Assembly (NCBI GenBank): GCA_947475245.1
Contig: CANJLW010000034.1
Span: 1-46,867, forward strand
Reading direction: 5' to 3'
DNA: 46,867 nucleotides
From: Acetobacteraceae bacterium
Lineage (GTDB): Bacteria; Pseudomonadota; Alphaproteobacteria; Acetobacterales; Acetobacteraceae
A program made the position numbers and the translations under genes. Below, one piece after another: positions 35,108-44,132 of the stretch (within the stretch, counting starts at the first letter, position 1; each line of letters starts with the position of its first letter). The notes under the pieces were generated by a model that was given only the letters and a program-made list of their open reading frames with translations, was not told the DNA's origin and did no database searches.

Positions 35108-38100
35108 GTGAGACGCCTGTCCGGTCAAGCAATCCGTTGGATCGGTCGCTGGCTGCATCGCGTATGCGGGCTGCTGTTGACCCTGACGGTGCTGCTGACC
35201 GTGGCTGTGTCGGCCACCGCCTGGCGCTTGTCGCAGGGGCCGGTCGATATCGGCTGGCTGTCCGGCCGCATCGAGGCGGCGGTCAATGTCGAGGACGATC
35301 CCACGCGCCTGTCCATCGGCGGCACCGCCCTGGCCTGGGAAGGCTTCAATCGCGGCGTCGATCATCCGTTGGAACTGGTATTGACCGACATGCGCATCAC
35401 CGATCGCGGCGGCGGTCGGCAGATCGAGATTGCGCGCGCGGAGATGACGCTTTCAATCGGTGCCCTGTTTTTCGGCCGCATCGTCCCGCGCTCCCTCGAC
35501 ATTGACGGTGCCCGACTGACTCTGCTGCGTGCCGCCGACGGTACCGTCAGCCTCGATGTCGGGACGTTACGGGAAGCCGCGGATACGGCGGAGGCGCAGG
35601 CAACGGATTCCGAACCGTCCGCGTTGAGCGGACTGCTGCGGGAGTTGGCACGTCCGGTAACGACGGACCAATCCGGCACGCATGGCGCGTTGTCGCAGTT
35701 GCGGCGGCTGCGCGTGCGCAATGCTAAGGTCACTGTGATCGATACGCAGATCGGCGCGACCTGGCAGGCACCGCACGCGGATATCGCCCTCAGTCGCCGG
35801 GTCAGTGGCGGCGTGGACGGAACCGCGACGATTCAACTGGCCATGGGGGCCGAACGCGCGGACCTGATCCTGTCCGCCATCCTTGTGCCGGGCGCGGCGG
35901 AAACCACCGTCCGCGCTCGCTTGTCGCCGGTCGCGCCGGCCGCGCTGGCCCGCGCGGCCCCTGGCCTCGCGCCGTTGGCCGCGCTGGACGCGCCGGTGTC
36001 GTTCGATGGCGACATCGTGCTGGGCGCGGCGTTGGAACCATTGCGTGGACAGGGAACCCTGCTGATCGGCGCGGGTATTGCCCATGTCGCTGGCGGGCAT
36101 GTGCCGTTTCAACGGTTATCGGTCACGGGGTCGGCGACGCCGAACACACTTACCGTCGACGCGCTCGAATTCGTCGCCCGCACGAAAGAAGGCGGCGTTG
36201 TCAGCCGATTGAAGGGCAGCGCGACGGTGCGGCGCGACCCGGCCCGTTATGCCGCCACAGCCCGCCTGACGTTGGACGAGGTGACGATGGCCGATCTGCC
36301 GCAGTACTGGCCGCCGGAAGCCGGGTCCAAGCTGCGCAAATGGCTGACCGAAAACATCACCGCCGGCACGTTCCGCAACGGTACTGTCGATCTCGCTCTG
36401 AACGCGCCGATCGATCTGTCCGATGTCGAGGTAACGCGAGCCACCGGCGGGCTGGACGGCGAGGATATCGTCGCAACATGGCTGCGCCCGGTACCGGGTG
36501 TGGAACAAGGCAAGGCCCAGCTACGGCTGCTCGATCCCGACACCATTGAAATCGCGATCCGCGCCGGGCGGCAGCGCACCTCCGTCCGAGGCGCGACCAT
36601 CCCGCTACGGAACGGCCGCGTGCGCATAACGGGTCTGACGGAGATAGATCAGTTGGCGGTGATCGATATCGAGGCCGCCGCCCCGTTGGCGCTCGGCATT
36701 GCACTGCTGAAAGAGCCGCGTCTTCATCTGTTGGACAAGTACCCGATGGATTTACGCGATCCGGCGGGGGACGCGACGGTCAACCTGTCCGTCAGCGTGC
36801 CGCTGTTGGAGCGGATTACCCTGGACGATGTCGCGATCAAGGCAAAGGCCCGTCTGACCCAGGTGCATCTGACCGGCATCGCCGCCGGCCGAAACATCGA
36901 TCAGGGCAATTTCGACCTGGAAGTGACCACCGATCAACTGACTCTGAAGGGTGCGACGCTGGTTGCGGCGATTCAGGCGCAGATCGACCTGCTGATGGAT
37001 TTTCGCCCCGGCCCGGCGACCAAGGTCCTGCAGCGGATCACCGCGTCCGCGCGCCCCACCGCTGCGCAGTTGACCGCCGCGGGCCTCGATTCCGTCGATA
37101 TGCTGTTCGGCGAAGTCCCGATCCATGCCGTGCTGCTGGAACGGCGCAATGGCGAGGGTGAGATCTCGATCGAGGCCGATCTGACACCGTCGCGGCTGGT
37201 CGTCGAACCCGTCGCCTGGAACAAGCCTTCCGGTGTCGCCGCCAAGGGGGCCGCCAGGGTCGTGCTCTCCAAGGGCAAGGTGCGCACGATCGATCGCATC
37301 GCGATCGACGGGGCCGAACTGTCGGTACGTGGGACCGCCGATGTGGTGGACAACAAGATCGCGACGATCCGGCTGGAACGCGCGCTGCTGGGAAAGACCG
37401 ACGTCAAGGGGACGATCCGCATTCCCGCCAACGCTCCGATCGCCATCGATCTGCATGGCCCCGCGCTGAACCTGGCGCCGAAGATCATGGAGAAATCGCC
37501 CAAAACCAAAGGCCCGCCGCCGACCGGGCCGGCATGGGCGCTGGAGGGGCAATTCGCCCGGGTGTCGATGGCGAATGCACAGGTATTCACCGATACCGTT
37601 GCGAGCATACGCCACGATGGGCGGCTGTATCGCGACGCGCGTATAACCGCGCGCACCGGCCCCAATGCGACGGCTTCGATCAGGATCGAACAAACCGCGT
37701 CCGGTCGCACCCTGACGGTTTCCGCGGCGGATGCGGGTTCCCTGCTGCGTGGGGTGGACGCGTTTCGCACCATCGATGGCGGCAACATGACCCTGACGGG
37801 CCGCTTCGACGATGCCGACCCGGCGTCGCCCCTGAACGGCGAAGTCCGGATCGAGGAATTTCGCGTGCGCGGCGCCGTGGGGTTGGGCAAGCTGTTGCAG
37901 GCCATGACGCTATATGGATTGGTCGATGTCCTCAGCGGGCCCGGACTTGGCTTTTCCAGATTGGTCGTGCCGCTGCGCTTCGACGACGACGGTCTGCTGC
38001 TGACCGATGCGCGTGCGTTCAGCGCCTCTCTCGGGCTGACCGCCAAGGGGCGGATCAACATGGATGACGACAAGATCGATATCGAGGGCACGATCGTTCC

Positions 38101-38290
38101 CGCCTATTTCTTCAACTCTCTCCTCGGCAATATTCCTCTGCTCGGCAAATTGTTCAGCCCGGAAGAAGGCGGCGGGCTGTTCGCCGCGCGCTATTCGCTG
38201 CGCGGCAAGTTGGAGGACCCATCGGTTTTCGTGAACCCGTTGAGCGCCCTGACGCCAGGGTTTTTGCGCGAGATATTCGGCATTTTCTGA
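35108..38290 (+). CDS. Large AsmA-like/DUF3971 envelope protein (YhdP-like)
   Basis: A 1060-residue protein with one N-terminal membrane anchor (about residues 18-40), followed by a long beta-rich periplasmic region. A DUF3971-like central part contains LPQYWPPEAGSKLRKWLTENITAGTFRNGTVDL. An AsmA_2-like C-terminus contains the GLVDVLSGPGLGFSRLVVPLRF and FFNSLLGNIPLLGKLF motifs. YhdP/AsmA/TamB-type proteins form bridge-like lipid conduits between membranes. Start is a GTG because no upstream ATG is in frame. It is divergent from glnE with almost no spacer. Confidence 0.85.
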   Translation: MRRLSGQAIRWIGRWLHRVCGLLLTLTVLLTVAVSATAWRLSQGPVDIGWLSGRIEAAVNVEDDPTRLSIGGTALAWEGFNRGVDHPLELVLTDMRITDRGGGRQIEIARAEMTLSIGALFFGRIVPRSLDIDGARLTLLRAADGTVSLDVGTLREAADTAEAQATDSEPSALSGLLRELARPVTTDQSGTHGALSQLRRLRVRNAKVTVIDTQIGATWQAPHADIALSRRVSGGVDGTATIQLAMGAERADLILSAILVPGAAETTVRARLSPVAPAALARAAPGLAPLAALDAPVSFDGDIVLGAALEPLRGQGTLLIGAGIAHVAGGHVPFQRLSVTGSATPNTLTVDALEFVARTKEGGVVSRLKGSATVRRDPARYAATARLTLDEVTMADLPQYWPPEAGSKLRKWLTENITAGTFRNGTVDLALNAPIDLSDVEVTRATGGLDGEDIVATWLRPVPGVEQGKAQLRLLDPDTIEIAIRAGRQRTSVRGATIPLRNGRVRITGLTEIDQLAVIDIEAAAPLALGIALLKEPRLHLLDKYPMDLRDPAGDATVNLSVSVPLLERITLDDVAIKAKARLTQVHLTGIAAGRNIDQGNFDLEVTTDQLTLKGATLVAAIQAQIDLLMDFRPGPATKVLQRITASARPTAAQLTAAGLDSVDMLFGEVPIHAVLLERRNGEGEISIEADLTPSRLVVEPVAWNKPSGVAAKGAARVVLSKGKVRTIDRIAIDGAELSVRGTADVVDNKIATIRLERALLGKTDVKGTIRIPANAPIAIDLHGPALNLAPKIMEKSPKTKGPPPTGPAWALEGQFARVSMANAQVFTDTVASIRHDGRLYRDARITARTGPNATASIRIEQTASGRTLTVSAADAGSLLRGVDAFRTIDGGNMTLTGRFDDADPASPLNGEVRIEEFRVRGAVGLGKLLQAMTLYGLVDVLSGPGLGFSRLVVPLRFDDDGLLLTDARAFSASLGLTAKGRINMDDDKIDIEGTIVPAYFFNSLLGNIPLLGKLFSPEEGGGLFAARYSLRGKLEDPSVFVNPLSALTPGFLREIFGIF

Positions 38291-38367
38291 TACCGCCGGT
38301 TCGAAGCCCCTTGCCGGGGGCGAGGAAACCGGCTTCGCTCCGCCGCATCATCGGAGGGAGGACGTCC

Positions 38368-39081
38368 ATGTCCAGCAAACGACCAAAGGTCATCGTATTC
38401 GACACGTTCGGCAGCGTTGTTGACTGGCGCGGCAGTTTGATCGCCGACCTGTCCGCCTATGGCGCAAGCCGCGGCGTCAGCGCCGATTGGCCCGCCTTGG
38501 TCGATGCCTGGCGCGCGTCGTATCACCCTTCGATGGATCGCGTCCGTAAGGGCGAGTTGCCCTGGACCAAGTTGGACGCGCTGCATCGCGCTTCGCTCGA
38601 TAAGCTGGTCGCCGATTTCGGCATCAAGGGGCTGACCGAGGCCGATCTGGTCCACATCAATCTCGGATGGCATCGCCTGCACGGCTGGAAGGACTCCGTT
38701 CCCGGCCTGACGCGGCTGAAGTCGAAATACATCATTGGGCCGCTGTCGAACGGCAACGTGTCGCTGCTGCTGAATATGGCGAAGTTCGCGGGCATTCCGT
38801 GGGACATGATCTTCGGGTCCGACTTGTTCCATCACTTTAAGCCCGATCCGGAGACCTATCTGGGGGTCGCGGGGCTGATGGATTTGGAGCCCGGAGATGT
38901 GATGATGGCCGCCGCGCATAACAACGATCTGGCGGCCGCGCGGAAATGCGGGCTGATGACGGCTTTCTGGCCCCGGCCGGATGAATATGGCCCGCATCAG
39001 AAGCGAGATTACGCCGCGGATCAGGCGTGGGACATCGTCGCGACGGATATCGAGGACCTCGCCCGTCAACTCGGGGTCTGA
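38368..39081 (+). CDS. HAD-superfamily type II haloacid dehalogenase
   Basis: A 237-residue soluble hydrolase. Motif I VFDTFGSVVDWR has nucleophile Asp12, motif II is LSNGNVSLL, motif III Lys is in FKPDPETYL, and the late acidic motif is AHNNDLAAARKCGL. L-2-haloacid dehalogenases have this cap-containing layout and convert L-2-haloacids to D-2-hydroxyacids, but many relatives have other substrates. The ATG is preceded by a strong GGAGGGAGG. It is the second predicted haloacid dehalogenase in the window, besides the unrelated DehI-like protein. Confidence 0.85.
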   Translation: MSSKRPKVIVFDTFGSVVDWRGSLIADLSAYGASRGVSADWPALVDAWRASYHPSMDRVRKGELPWTKLDALHRASLDKLVADFGIKGLTEADLVHINLGWHRLHGWKDSVPGLTRLKSKYIIGPLSNGNVSLLLNMAKFAGIPWDMIFGSDLFHHFKPDPETYLGVAGLMDLEPGDVMMAAAHNNDLAAARKCGLMTAFWPRPDEYGPHQKRDYAADQAWDIVATDIEDLARQLGV

Positions 39082-39164
39082 TCACACGGCGGCCTCGCCC
39101 TTGTTCGCATGGGGCAAGGGCGCGATGCTGGCGACAATAGCTATGGTCCTTGGGGAGGGAACTC

Positions 39165-39536
39165 ATGTCATCCGATTTGCACGATCTTGAAAGCGCGCTT
39201 CAAACCTATTTCGACGGTCTTTACGAAGGCGACGCGACAAAGCTGGGAGGTATCTTCCATGCCGAATCGCATTTGTTCAGCGTGACCGACGGGGCGTTGA
39301 ACGATCTGCCGCGGGAAAAATGGTTCGATCTCGTGCGCAGCCGCGGTTCGGCGAAGGCCCAAGGTCTGACGCGCAACGACTTCATCGTTCACATCGACCG
39401 GTCCAGCCCAACCACGGCCTTTGCCAAGGTGCAGTGCCAAATCCCGCCGCGTTACTTCACGGACTACCTGACCTTTGTGAAACTGGCCGACGGCTGGAAG
39501 ATTGTCTCCAAAACCTTCCATACCGAAACACGCTGA
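39165..39536 (+). CDS. NTF2-like (lumazine-binding/SnoaL type) protein
   Basis: A 123-residue single-domain cone-shaped NTF2-like protein: helix LESALQTYFDGLYEGDATKLGGIFHAESHLFSV, then strands TTAFAKVQCQ, DYLTFVKLADGWKIVSKTFHTE. Such proteins can be isomerases, hydratases or plain ligand binders, and no clear catalytic residues identify the reaction. Shine-Dalgarno GGGGAGGGA precedes the ATG. It is followed 10 bp later by the GMC oxidoreductase, so the two are probably one operon. Confidence 0.75.
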   Translation: MSSDLHDLESALQTYFDGLYEGDATKLGGIFHAESHLFSVTDGALNDLPREKWFDLVRSRGSAKAQGLTRNDFIVHIDRSSPTTAFAKVQCQIPPRYFTDYLTFVKLADGWKIVSKTFHTETR

Positions 39537-39546
39537 GGCCGCCGCC

Positions 39547-41256
39547 ATGATTTACGATTATATCATCGTCGGCGGCGGGTCCGCCGGTTCCGTGCTGGCC
39601 AACCGGCTTTCCGCGCGTTCCGCCAATAAAGTCCTGCTGCTGGAAGCCGGGCAGGATACCCCGCACGGCAAAGTGCCGGCCGCGGTGCTGGATTCCTATC
39701 CGGGCACGGCGTACCTGAATCCGAATTTTACCTGGAACAAGCTGAAGGTCACGACCGAGGTCATTTCGCACAACAACCCCGAGGAAAAGCGGCCGCCGCT
39801 GCGCACCTATGAACAGGCGCGCATCCTGGGCGGCGGGTCGTCGATCAACGGCCAGCTCGCCAATCGCGGCGCGCCGAGCGACTATGACGAATGGGAACAG
39901 CGCGGCGCGACCGGCTGGAACTGGAACAATGTGCTGCCCTACTTCAAGAAAGTAGAGCGGGACATGGATTTCGACGGTCCGTACCACGGCAAGGAAGGCC
40001 GTATCCCGGTGCGTCGCATCTTCCCAGACCTTTGGCCGGAGCACGCCAAGGCGGTCGGCGAGGCGTTCAAGCAGGCGGGTTGGAAGTACCTGCTGGATCA
40101 GAACGCGGAGTGGGAGGACGGGTATTTCCCGATCACCATTTCCAACGCTTTCGAACGCCGGGTGTCGGCAGCGATCGGCTACCTCGACCCCGGAACGCGT
40201 CTGCGGGAAAATCTGACGATTTCCACCGACACGGTGGCCGCGTCGCTGGTGTTCGAAGGGCATACCTGCGTCGGCGTCAAGGCGATGGTGAGCGGTCGGG
40301 AGCAGGAGTTCCGCGGCAAGGAAATCATCCTGTCCAGCGGCGCCATCCATTCTCCGGCGCATCTGATGCGGGCCGGGATTGGGCCCGCCGGGCATCTGCG
40401 CGATCTGGGAATCGAAGTGCGGGCAGCTTTGCCGGGGGTGGGGCAGCGCTTGCAGGATCATCCCGCGGCGGCGGTGGCTGCGTTCCTGAAGCCGCATGCG
40501 CGCATCATTCACGACTATTCGCGCCGGCATATCTACACGGCGCTGCGCTACTCCTCGAACCTGCCGGGGATTCCGGCGGGCGATATGATGACGGTCGTCA
40601 CCAACAAGACATCGTGGCATCGGGTGGGCGAACAGATCGGATCGTTCATCGTTACGGTCTACAAGACCTATTCCGAAACCGGAGAGGTGAAGCTGCGTTC
40701 CGCCAACTGGCAGGACGAGCCGAGCGTGGATTTCAATCTGTTGTCGGATCAGCGGGATCTGGAGCGGATGATGGATGGCATTCGTCGGTTTGGCGCGATG
40801 CATCTGACGGACATCATGAAGACGGTGACCGCCGATCCGTTCCCGGCGAGCTACAGCGACAAGGTTCGGCAGGTTGGGCTGCACAGCAAGAAGAACAAGT
40901 TCATCACGGATGCGCTTGGGATGCTGCTGGACGGCCCTGCCGCGCTGCGCAGCTATCTGATCAAGACTCTGGTGATGGAAGGCGTGACCTTGCAGGACAT
41001 GCTGACCGACGACGACGCGCTGGAGCAGTTTGTGCGCAAGGCTTCGGTCGGCGTATGGCATGCGTCCTGCACGTGCCGCATGGGCTCCGACGATGACCCC
41101 ATGGCGGTAACGACGCCGGCCGGGCGGGTGCGCGGGGTCGACGGTTTGCGCGTGGTCGATGCGTCGATCTTCCCGGTGGTGCCGTGCGCGAACACGAATT
41201 TTCCGGTGCTGATGACGGCGGAAAAGATGGCCGATACGATTTTGGCCGGAGTCTGA
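39547..41256 (+). CDS. GMC-family FAD-dependent oxidoreductase (choline/alcohol dehydrogenase-like)
   Basis: A 569-residue flavoprotein. The FAD dinucleotide motif IIVGGGSAGSVLANRLS is at about 6-22, the GMC signature region is GGGSSINGQLANRGAPSDYDEW, and the second signature is SSGAIHSPAHLMRAGIGP. The C-terminus contains GVWHASCTCRMG and VDASIFPVVPCANTNFPVLMTAEKMAD with the catalytic His and Asn region. It probably oxidises a primary alcohol or polyol. It follows the NTF2-like gene closely. A hairpin follows the stop. Confidence 0.9.
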   Translation: MIYDYIIVGGGSAGSVLANRLSARSANKVLLLEAGQDTPHGKVPAAVLDSYPGTAYLNPNFTWNKLKVTTEVISHNNPEEKRPPLRTYEQARILGGGSSINGQLANRGAPSDYDEWEQRGATGWNWNNVLPYFKKVERDMDFDGPYHGKEGRIPVRRIFPDLWPEHAKAVGEAFKQAGWKYLLDQNAEWEDGYFPITISNAFERRVSAAIGYLDPGTRLRENLTISTDTVAASLVFEGHTCVGVKAMVSGREQEFRGKEIILSSGAIHSPAHLMRAGIGPAGHLRDLGIEVRAALPGVGQRLQDHPAAAVAAFLKPHARIIHDYSRRHIYTALRYSSNLPGIPAGDMMTVVTNKTSWHRVGEQIGSFIVTVYKTYSETGEVKLRSANWQDEPSVDFNLLSDQRDLERMMDGIRRFGAMHLTDIMKTVTADPFPASYSDKVRQVGLHSKKNKFITDALGMLLDGPAALRSYLIKTLVMEGVTLQDMLTDDDALEQFVRKASVGVWHASCTCRMGSDDDPMAVTTPAGRVRGVDGLRVVDASIFPVVPCANTNFPVLMTAEKMADTILAGV

Positions 41257-41260
41257 TCCG

Positions 41261-41309
41261 AAGGGGGTTTGCAAAGGCGGCTGGTCCTGGTAGAAGCCGC
41301 CTCCCCTTT
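41261..41309 (+). terminator. Hairpin between the GMC oxidoreductase gene and tRNA-Lys
   Basis: An 8-bp stem AGGCGGCT/AGCCGCCT (41275-41282 with 41295-41302) is extended by AAGGGG/CCCCTT (41261-41266 with 41303-41308). It ends in CCCCTTTG and begins 4 bases after the GMC stop. This fits a terminator for that gene, although the T-run is short. Confidence 0.5.
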
Positions 41310-41344
41310 GGTGGGGTCGAACATCCTGCGGTGTTCGACTTGGG

Positions 41345-41420
<76 letters not shown>

Positions 41421-41507
41421 AATTCTCCCTTTGAAATTTCAGGCGAATCAACGGTTAATCCGGCAAGGGATACCGTACACAGGCGTACGGGAAACACGGG
41501 ATCGAGC

Positions 41508-42722
41508 ATGAGCGAAACAGCATTCCGCGCCGCGGGGTTCGCGTGGCGGCTCTATAGCGGGCGACAGGTCATCGAGCAGAGCCTGAAGGAAGCCGTCGAT
41601 CGCGCCGGTGCCAGGCGCGCTTTCGCCGTGTGCTCCCCCTCCGTCAACCGACGCACCGACACCATCGCGCGCATCGCCGCGACGTTGGGGGATCGCTTCG
41701 CCGGTGTCTATGACGGCATCGAGAAGGATTCGACGTACGCCTCCGTCCTCGCCGCCAAAAATGCCGCGGTGGACGCCGGCGCGGATTTGCTGATCGCGGT
41801 CGGCGGCGGCAGCGTGATCGTGGCGACCCGGGCGGTCGCGATCTTCATGGCCGAACCCGGCGATCCCTTCGCGATCATGACGCAATACCCCGAAGGCAAG
41901 CCCGCCTATAGCCCGCGCCTGATGGCCCCCAAGCCAACTATCATCAACATCCCGACCACGCCGAACAGCGCGATGAACCGCGCCGGCACCGGGCTGAAGA
42001 ACCCCGACCTCGACCATCGGATGGAATATTTCGATCCGAAGACCCGTCCGCATTCGATCTTCCTCGACGAACAAGCTTTACTCAGCGCGCCGGCGGAATT
42101 GACGCGGTCCACCGCGACGACCGTGTTCGCCGGCCTGGTCGCATCAATGTCACAGCTCGACATCAACCCATTGGCCGAGGGCGATCGCGATCACGCCTTC
42201 CGCCTCGCCCATCGTGCCTATCCGCGTCTGGTGGACGAGATCGATAATCCGGCGTTGCGCATCGAACTATGTATCGCCGCGTTTCTGCAAAACCGCGCCG
42301 AGGATGACGGCGTGCGGCGCTTCCGGGGCGGGGCGTTCTCGGGCAATTATGCTGTGTCCACCGCGCTACATGTGCGTTACCCGCATGTCGGTCAAGGTGA
42401 GTCGACCTCGGTCGTGCACGCGCCCCGCATCCGCCTCTCCCAAACAGTCGATGCCCGTTCGGCGCGTCAGGTCGCGGAGGCGTTGGGTGTTTGGCATGGC
42501 AACATGGACGCGCAACAGGCGGCGCTGGCCGTGGCCGACAGGCTGGAGGCGCTCTACACAAGCATGGGCATGCCGACTCGTCTGCGGCAGTTGGACATCC
42601 CGCGCGACGATTTGCGCAACATCGCCAATGAGACGGTGAAGAACTTCAATGCCAACCCCGGCGCACGTTCGGCCGAGGAACAGGTCGAAGACGCGGTGCG
42701 ATTGTTGGAGGCGGCTTACTGA
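41508..42722 (+). CDS. Iron-containing alcohol dehydrogenase family protein with altered metal site
   Basis: A 404-residue protein of the group III (iron) ADH/maleylacetate reductase fold. The NAD(P) loop AVGGGSVIVATRAVAI is at about 97-112, and PTTPNSAMNRAGTGL (149-163) corresponds to the PTTAGTGSE motif. In typical members the next motif, D-A-L-x-H, gives Asp and His metal ligands; here the matching segment is STATTVFAGLVASM (201-214) with neither. Later His residues (ALHVRYPHVGQG, SVVHAP) remain. Metal binding and catalysis may be altered. Start 41508 removes codons overlapping tRNA-Lys. It overlaps the convergent PrpD-like gene by 7 bp. Confidence 0.78.
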   Translation: MSETAFRAAGFAWRLYSGRQVIEQSLKEAVDRAGARRAFAVCSPSVNRRTDTIARIAATLGDRFAGVYDGIEKDSTYASVLAAKNAAVDAGADLLIAVGGGSVIVATRAVAIFMAEPGDPFAIMTQYPEGKPAYSPRLMAPKPTIINIPTTPNSAMNRAGTGLKNPDLDHRMEYFDPKTRPHSIFLDEQALLSAPAELTRSTATTVFAGLVASMSQLDINPLAEGDRDHAFRLAHRAYPRLVDEIDNPALRIELCIAAFLQNRAEDDGVRRFRGGAFSGNYAVSTALHVRYPHVGQGESTSVVHAPRIRLSQTVDARSARQVAEALGVWHGNMDAQQAALAVADRLEALYTSMGMPTRLRQLDIPRDDLRNIANETVKNFNANPGARSAEEQVEDAVRLLEAAY

Positions 42723-44056
42723 GAGAGTTCGGCCAGTAATCCTCGCGTTTCCGCCAGCACCGCGCCGTCGCCGAAGCGGCGCAGCAGGTCGAACATCATG
42801 CCCGTGCGGTTGCCGAACGCCGGGGTGACCAGGCCGGCGAACTTCGCGTCCATGTCGTCCCAGGCCATCGGATTACCGGGATGGCCTTTCGCGACCGGCA
42901 CGTGCGCCCGCAGGGTACCGCCGGCGGTATCGATGGCCATGCCGGCGGAGGCGAACCCCATTTCAGGATGGTTGAAAACCGCGATCCGGGATGCGGTCGC
43001 GGCGATGTCCGGTTCCAATGCCCAGGGCTCGCGAAAATCGGCGGCTGATACGGCGCGCCCATGCAGGGCCAGCGCGACGCAGTAGCGTAGGTCGAATTTA
43101 CCGGCCAAGGCAGTGTCGGGGCTGCCGTCCCCGCCGCCGGTGACTTGCAGCGCGAGGGCGCCGACATCGGCGCGGGCTGTGCGGATCGCGTCAGGTGACA
43201 GGCCGTCGGCCCGCAAGGCGCGCGCGGCGTCGATCGCGGGGTGGATCAGATGGCAGGCGGCATAGGGCTTGAAGCTGTTGCGCAGGATCCGCCAATCGGT
43301 GAAGGCAACCGGCGTCATGGTCAGGGAGCGATCCTGAATGACGGCGTTGTCCAATCCGCCGCCGGGATCCAGCAATCCGATCGCGCCGGTAAAGCCTCCG
43401 GCGGCAAGTTGCGCGGATAATACGCCGTCCATGGCGGCTTTCCCCGCGTGGAACGGTTTGGCCATGGTGCCGAACGATCCGGTCAGCCCGCCGGTCTGCG
43501 TTGCCGCCAATGCCACGGCGTTCAATGCCCGTTCGGCATCAAGGTCCAGCAACGTGGCGGCGGCGGAGGCCGCGCCGATCCGGCCAAATACGCCGGTACT
43601 GTGCCAGCCGCGCGCCGTGACGCCCTGGCCCAGTCCGTGGCCGACCCGTGCGGCGACCTCGAAGCCAGTGACGAAAGCGCGGAGCATATCGGTTTCGGTC
43701 GCGTCGATTTCCTCGCCCAGCGCGAAGGTCGCGGCCCAAACGGGGGCGCTGGTATGGGTGACGGCATCGACGTAGGTGTCGTCGAAGTCGAGGCAATGCG
43801 CGAGGGTGCCGTTGGCCAGAGCGGCAAAGGGTGCCGCGGCGGTGCCGCCGAACAGCAGGCTGGCGCGTCCCGTGCTGCGCCATTGCGCGACGGTTTCGCG
43901 GACGATGCGCCCGGCCGGTTCGTCGGAGGCACCGATCGCCACGCCCATCCAATCCGCGAGGCACAGGCGGGCGGCGTCCAGGACGTCTGGCGGGATTATG
44001 CGTTGGCAGGCGGTGGCGATGAAGGCACCGATGGCGTGTCCGTTGCCGCTGGTCAT
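42716..44056 (-). CDS. MmgE/PrpD family protein
   Basis: A 446-residue helical protein of the 2-methylcitrate dehydratase/aconitate decarboxylase family. Typical segments include LADWMGVAIGASDEP, LANGTLAHCLDFDDTYVDAVTHTSAPVWAA, GWHSTGVFGRIGAASAAA, GTMAKPFHAGKAAMDGV, and FKPYAACHLIHPAIDAA. The His and Asp in HCLDFDDT and the Lys and His in KPFHAGKA are conserved active-site residues of the family. No prpB, prpC or acnD gene is nearby, so it is unlikely to be a methylcitrate-cycle operon. It lies on the same strand downstream of a Baeyer-Villiger monooxygenase. Confidence 0.88.
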   Translation of the reverse strand: MTSGNGHAIGAFIATACQRIIPPDVLDAARLCLADWMGVAIGASDEPAGRIVRETVAQWRSTGRASLLFGGTAAAPFAALANGTLAHCLDFDDTYVDAVTHTSAPVWAATFALGEEIDATETDMLRAFVTGFEVAARVGHGLGQGVTARGWHSTGVFGRIGAASAAATLLDLDAERALNAVALAATQTGGLTGSFGTMAKPFHAGKAAMDGVLSAQLAAGGFTGAIGLLDPGGGLDNAVIQDRSLTMTPVAFTDWRILRNSFKPYAACHLIHPAIDAARALRADGLSPDAIRTARADVGALALQVTGGGDGSPDTALAGKFDLRYCVALALHGRAVSAADFREPWALEPDIAATASRIAVFNHPEMGFASAGMAIDTAGGTLRAHVPVAKGHPGNPMAWDDMDAKFAGLVTPAFGNRTGMMFDLLRRFGDGAVLAETRGLLAELSQ

Positions 44057-44092
44057 GCCATGTCCCGATATTGTGTCTGGTAAAGGGCGGTG

Positions 44093-44121
44093 CCCCGAGC
44101 GGCTTGTCTTGCCGCTCGGGG
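44093..44121 (-). terminator. Hairpin after the Baeyer-Villiger monooxygenase gene
   Basis: A perfect 11-bp inverted repeat (CCCCGAGCGGC/GCCGCTCGGGG) with a 7-base loop lies in the 76-bp gap between the monooxygenase stop and the PrpD-like start. No T-run follows on the minus strand. It probably ends or attenuates monooxygenase transcription. Confidence 0.5.
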
Positions 44122-44132
44122 GTCGCGGTCGA

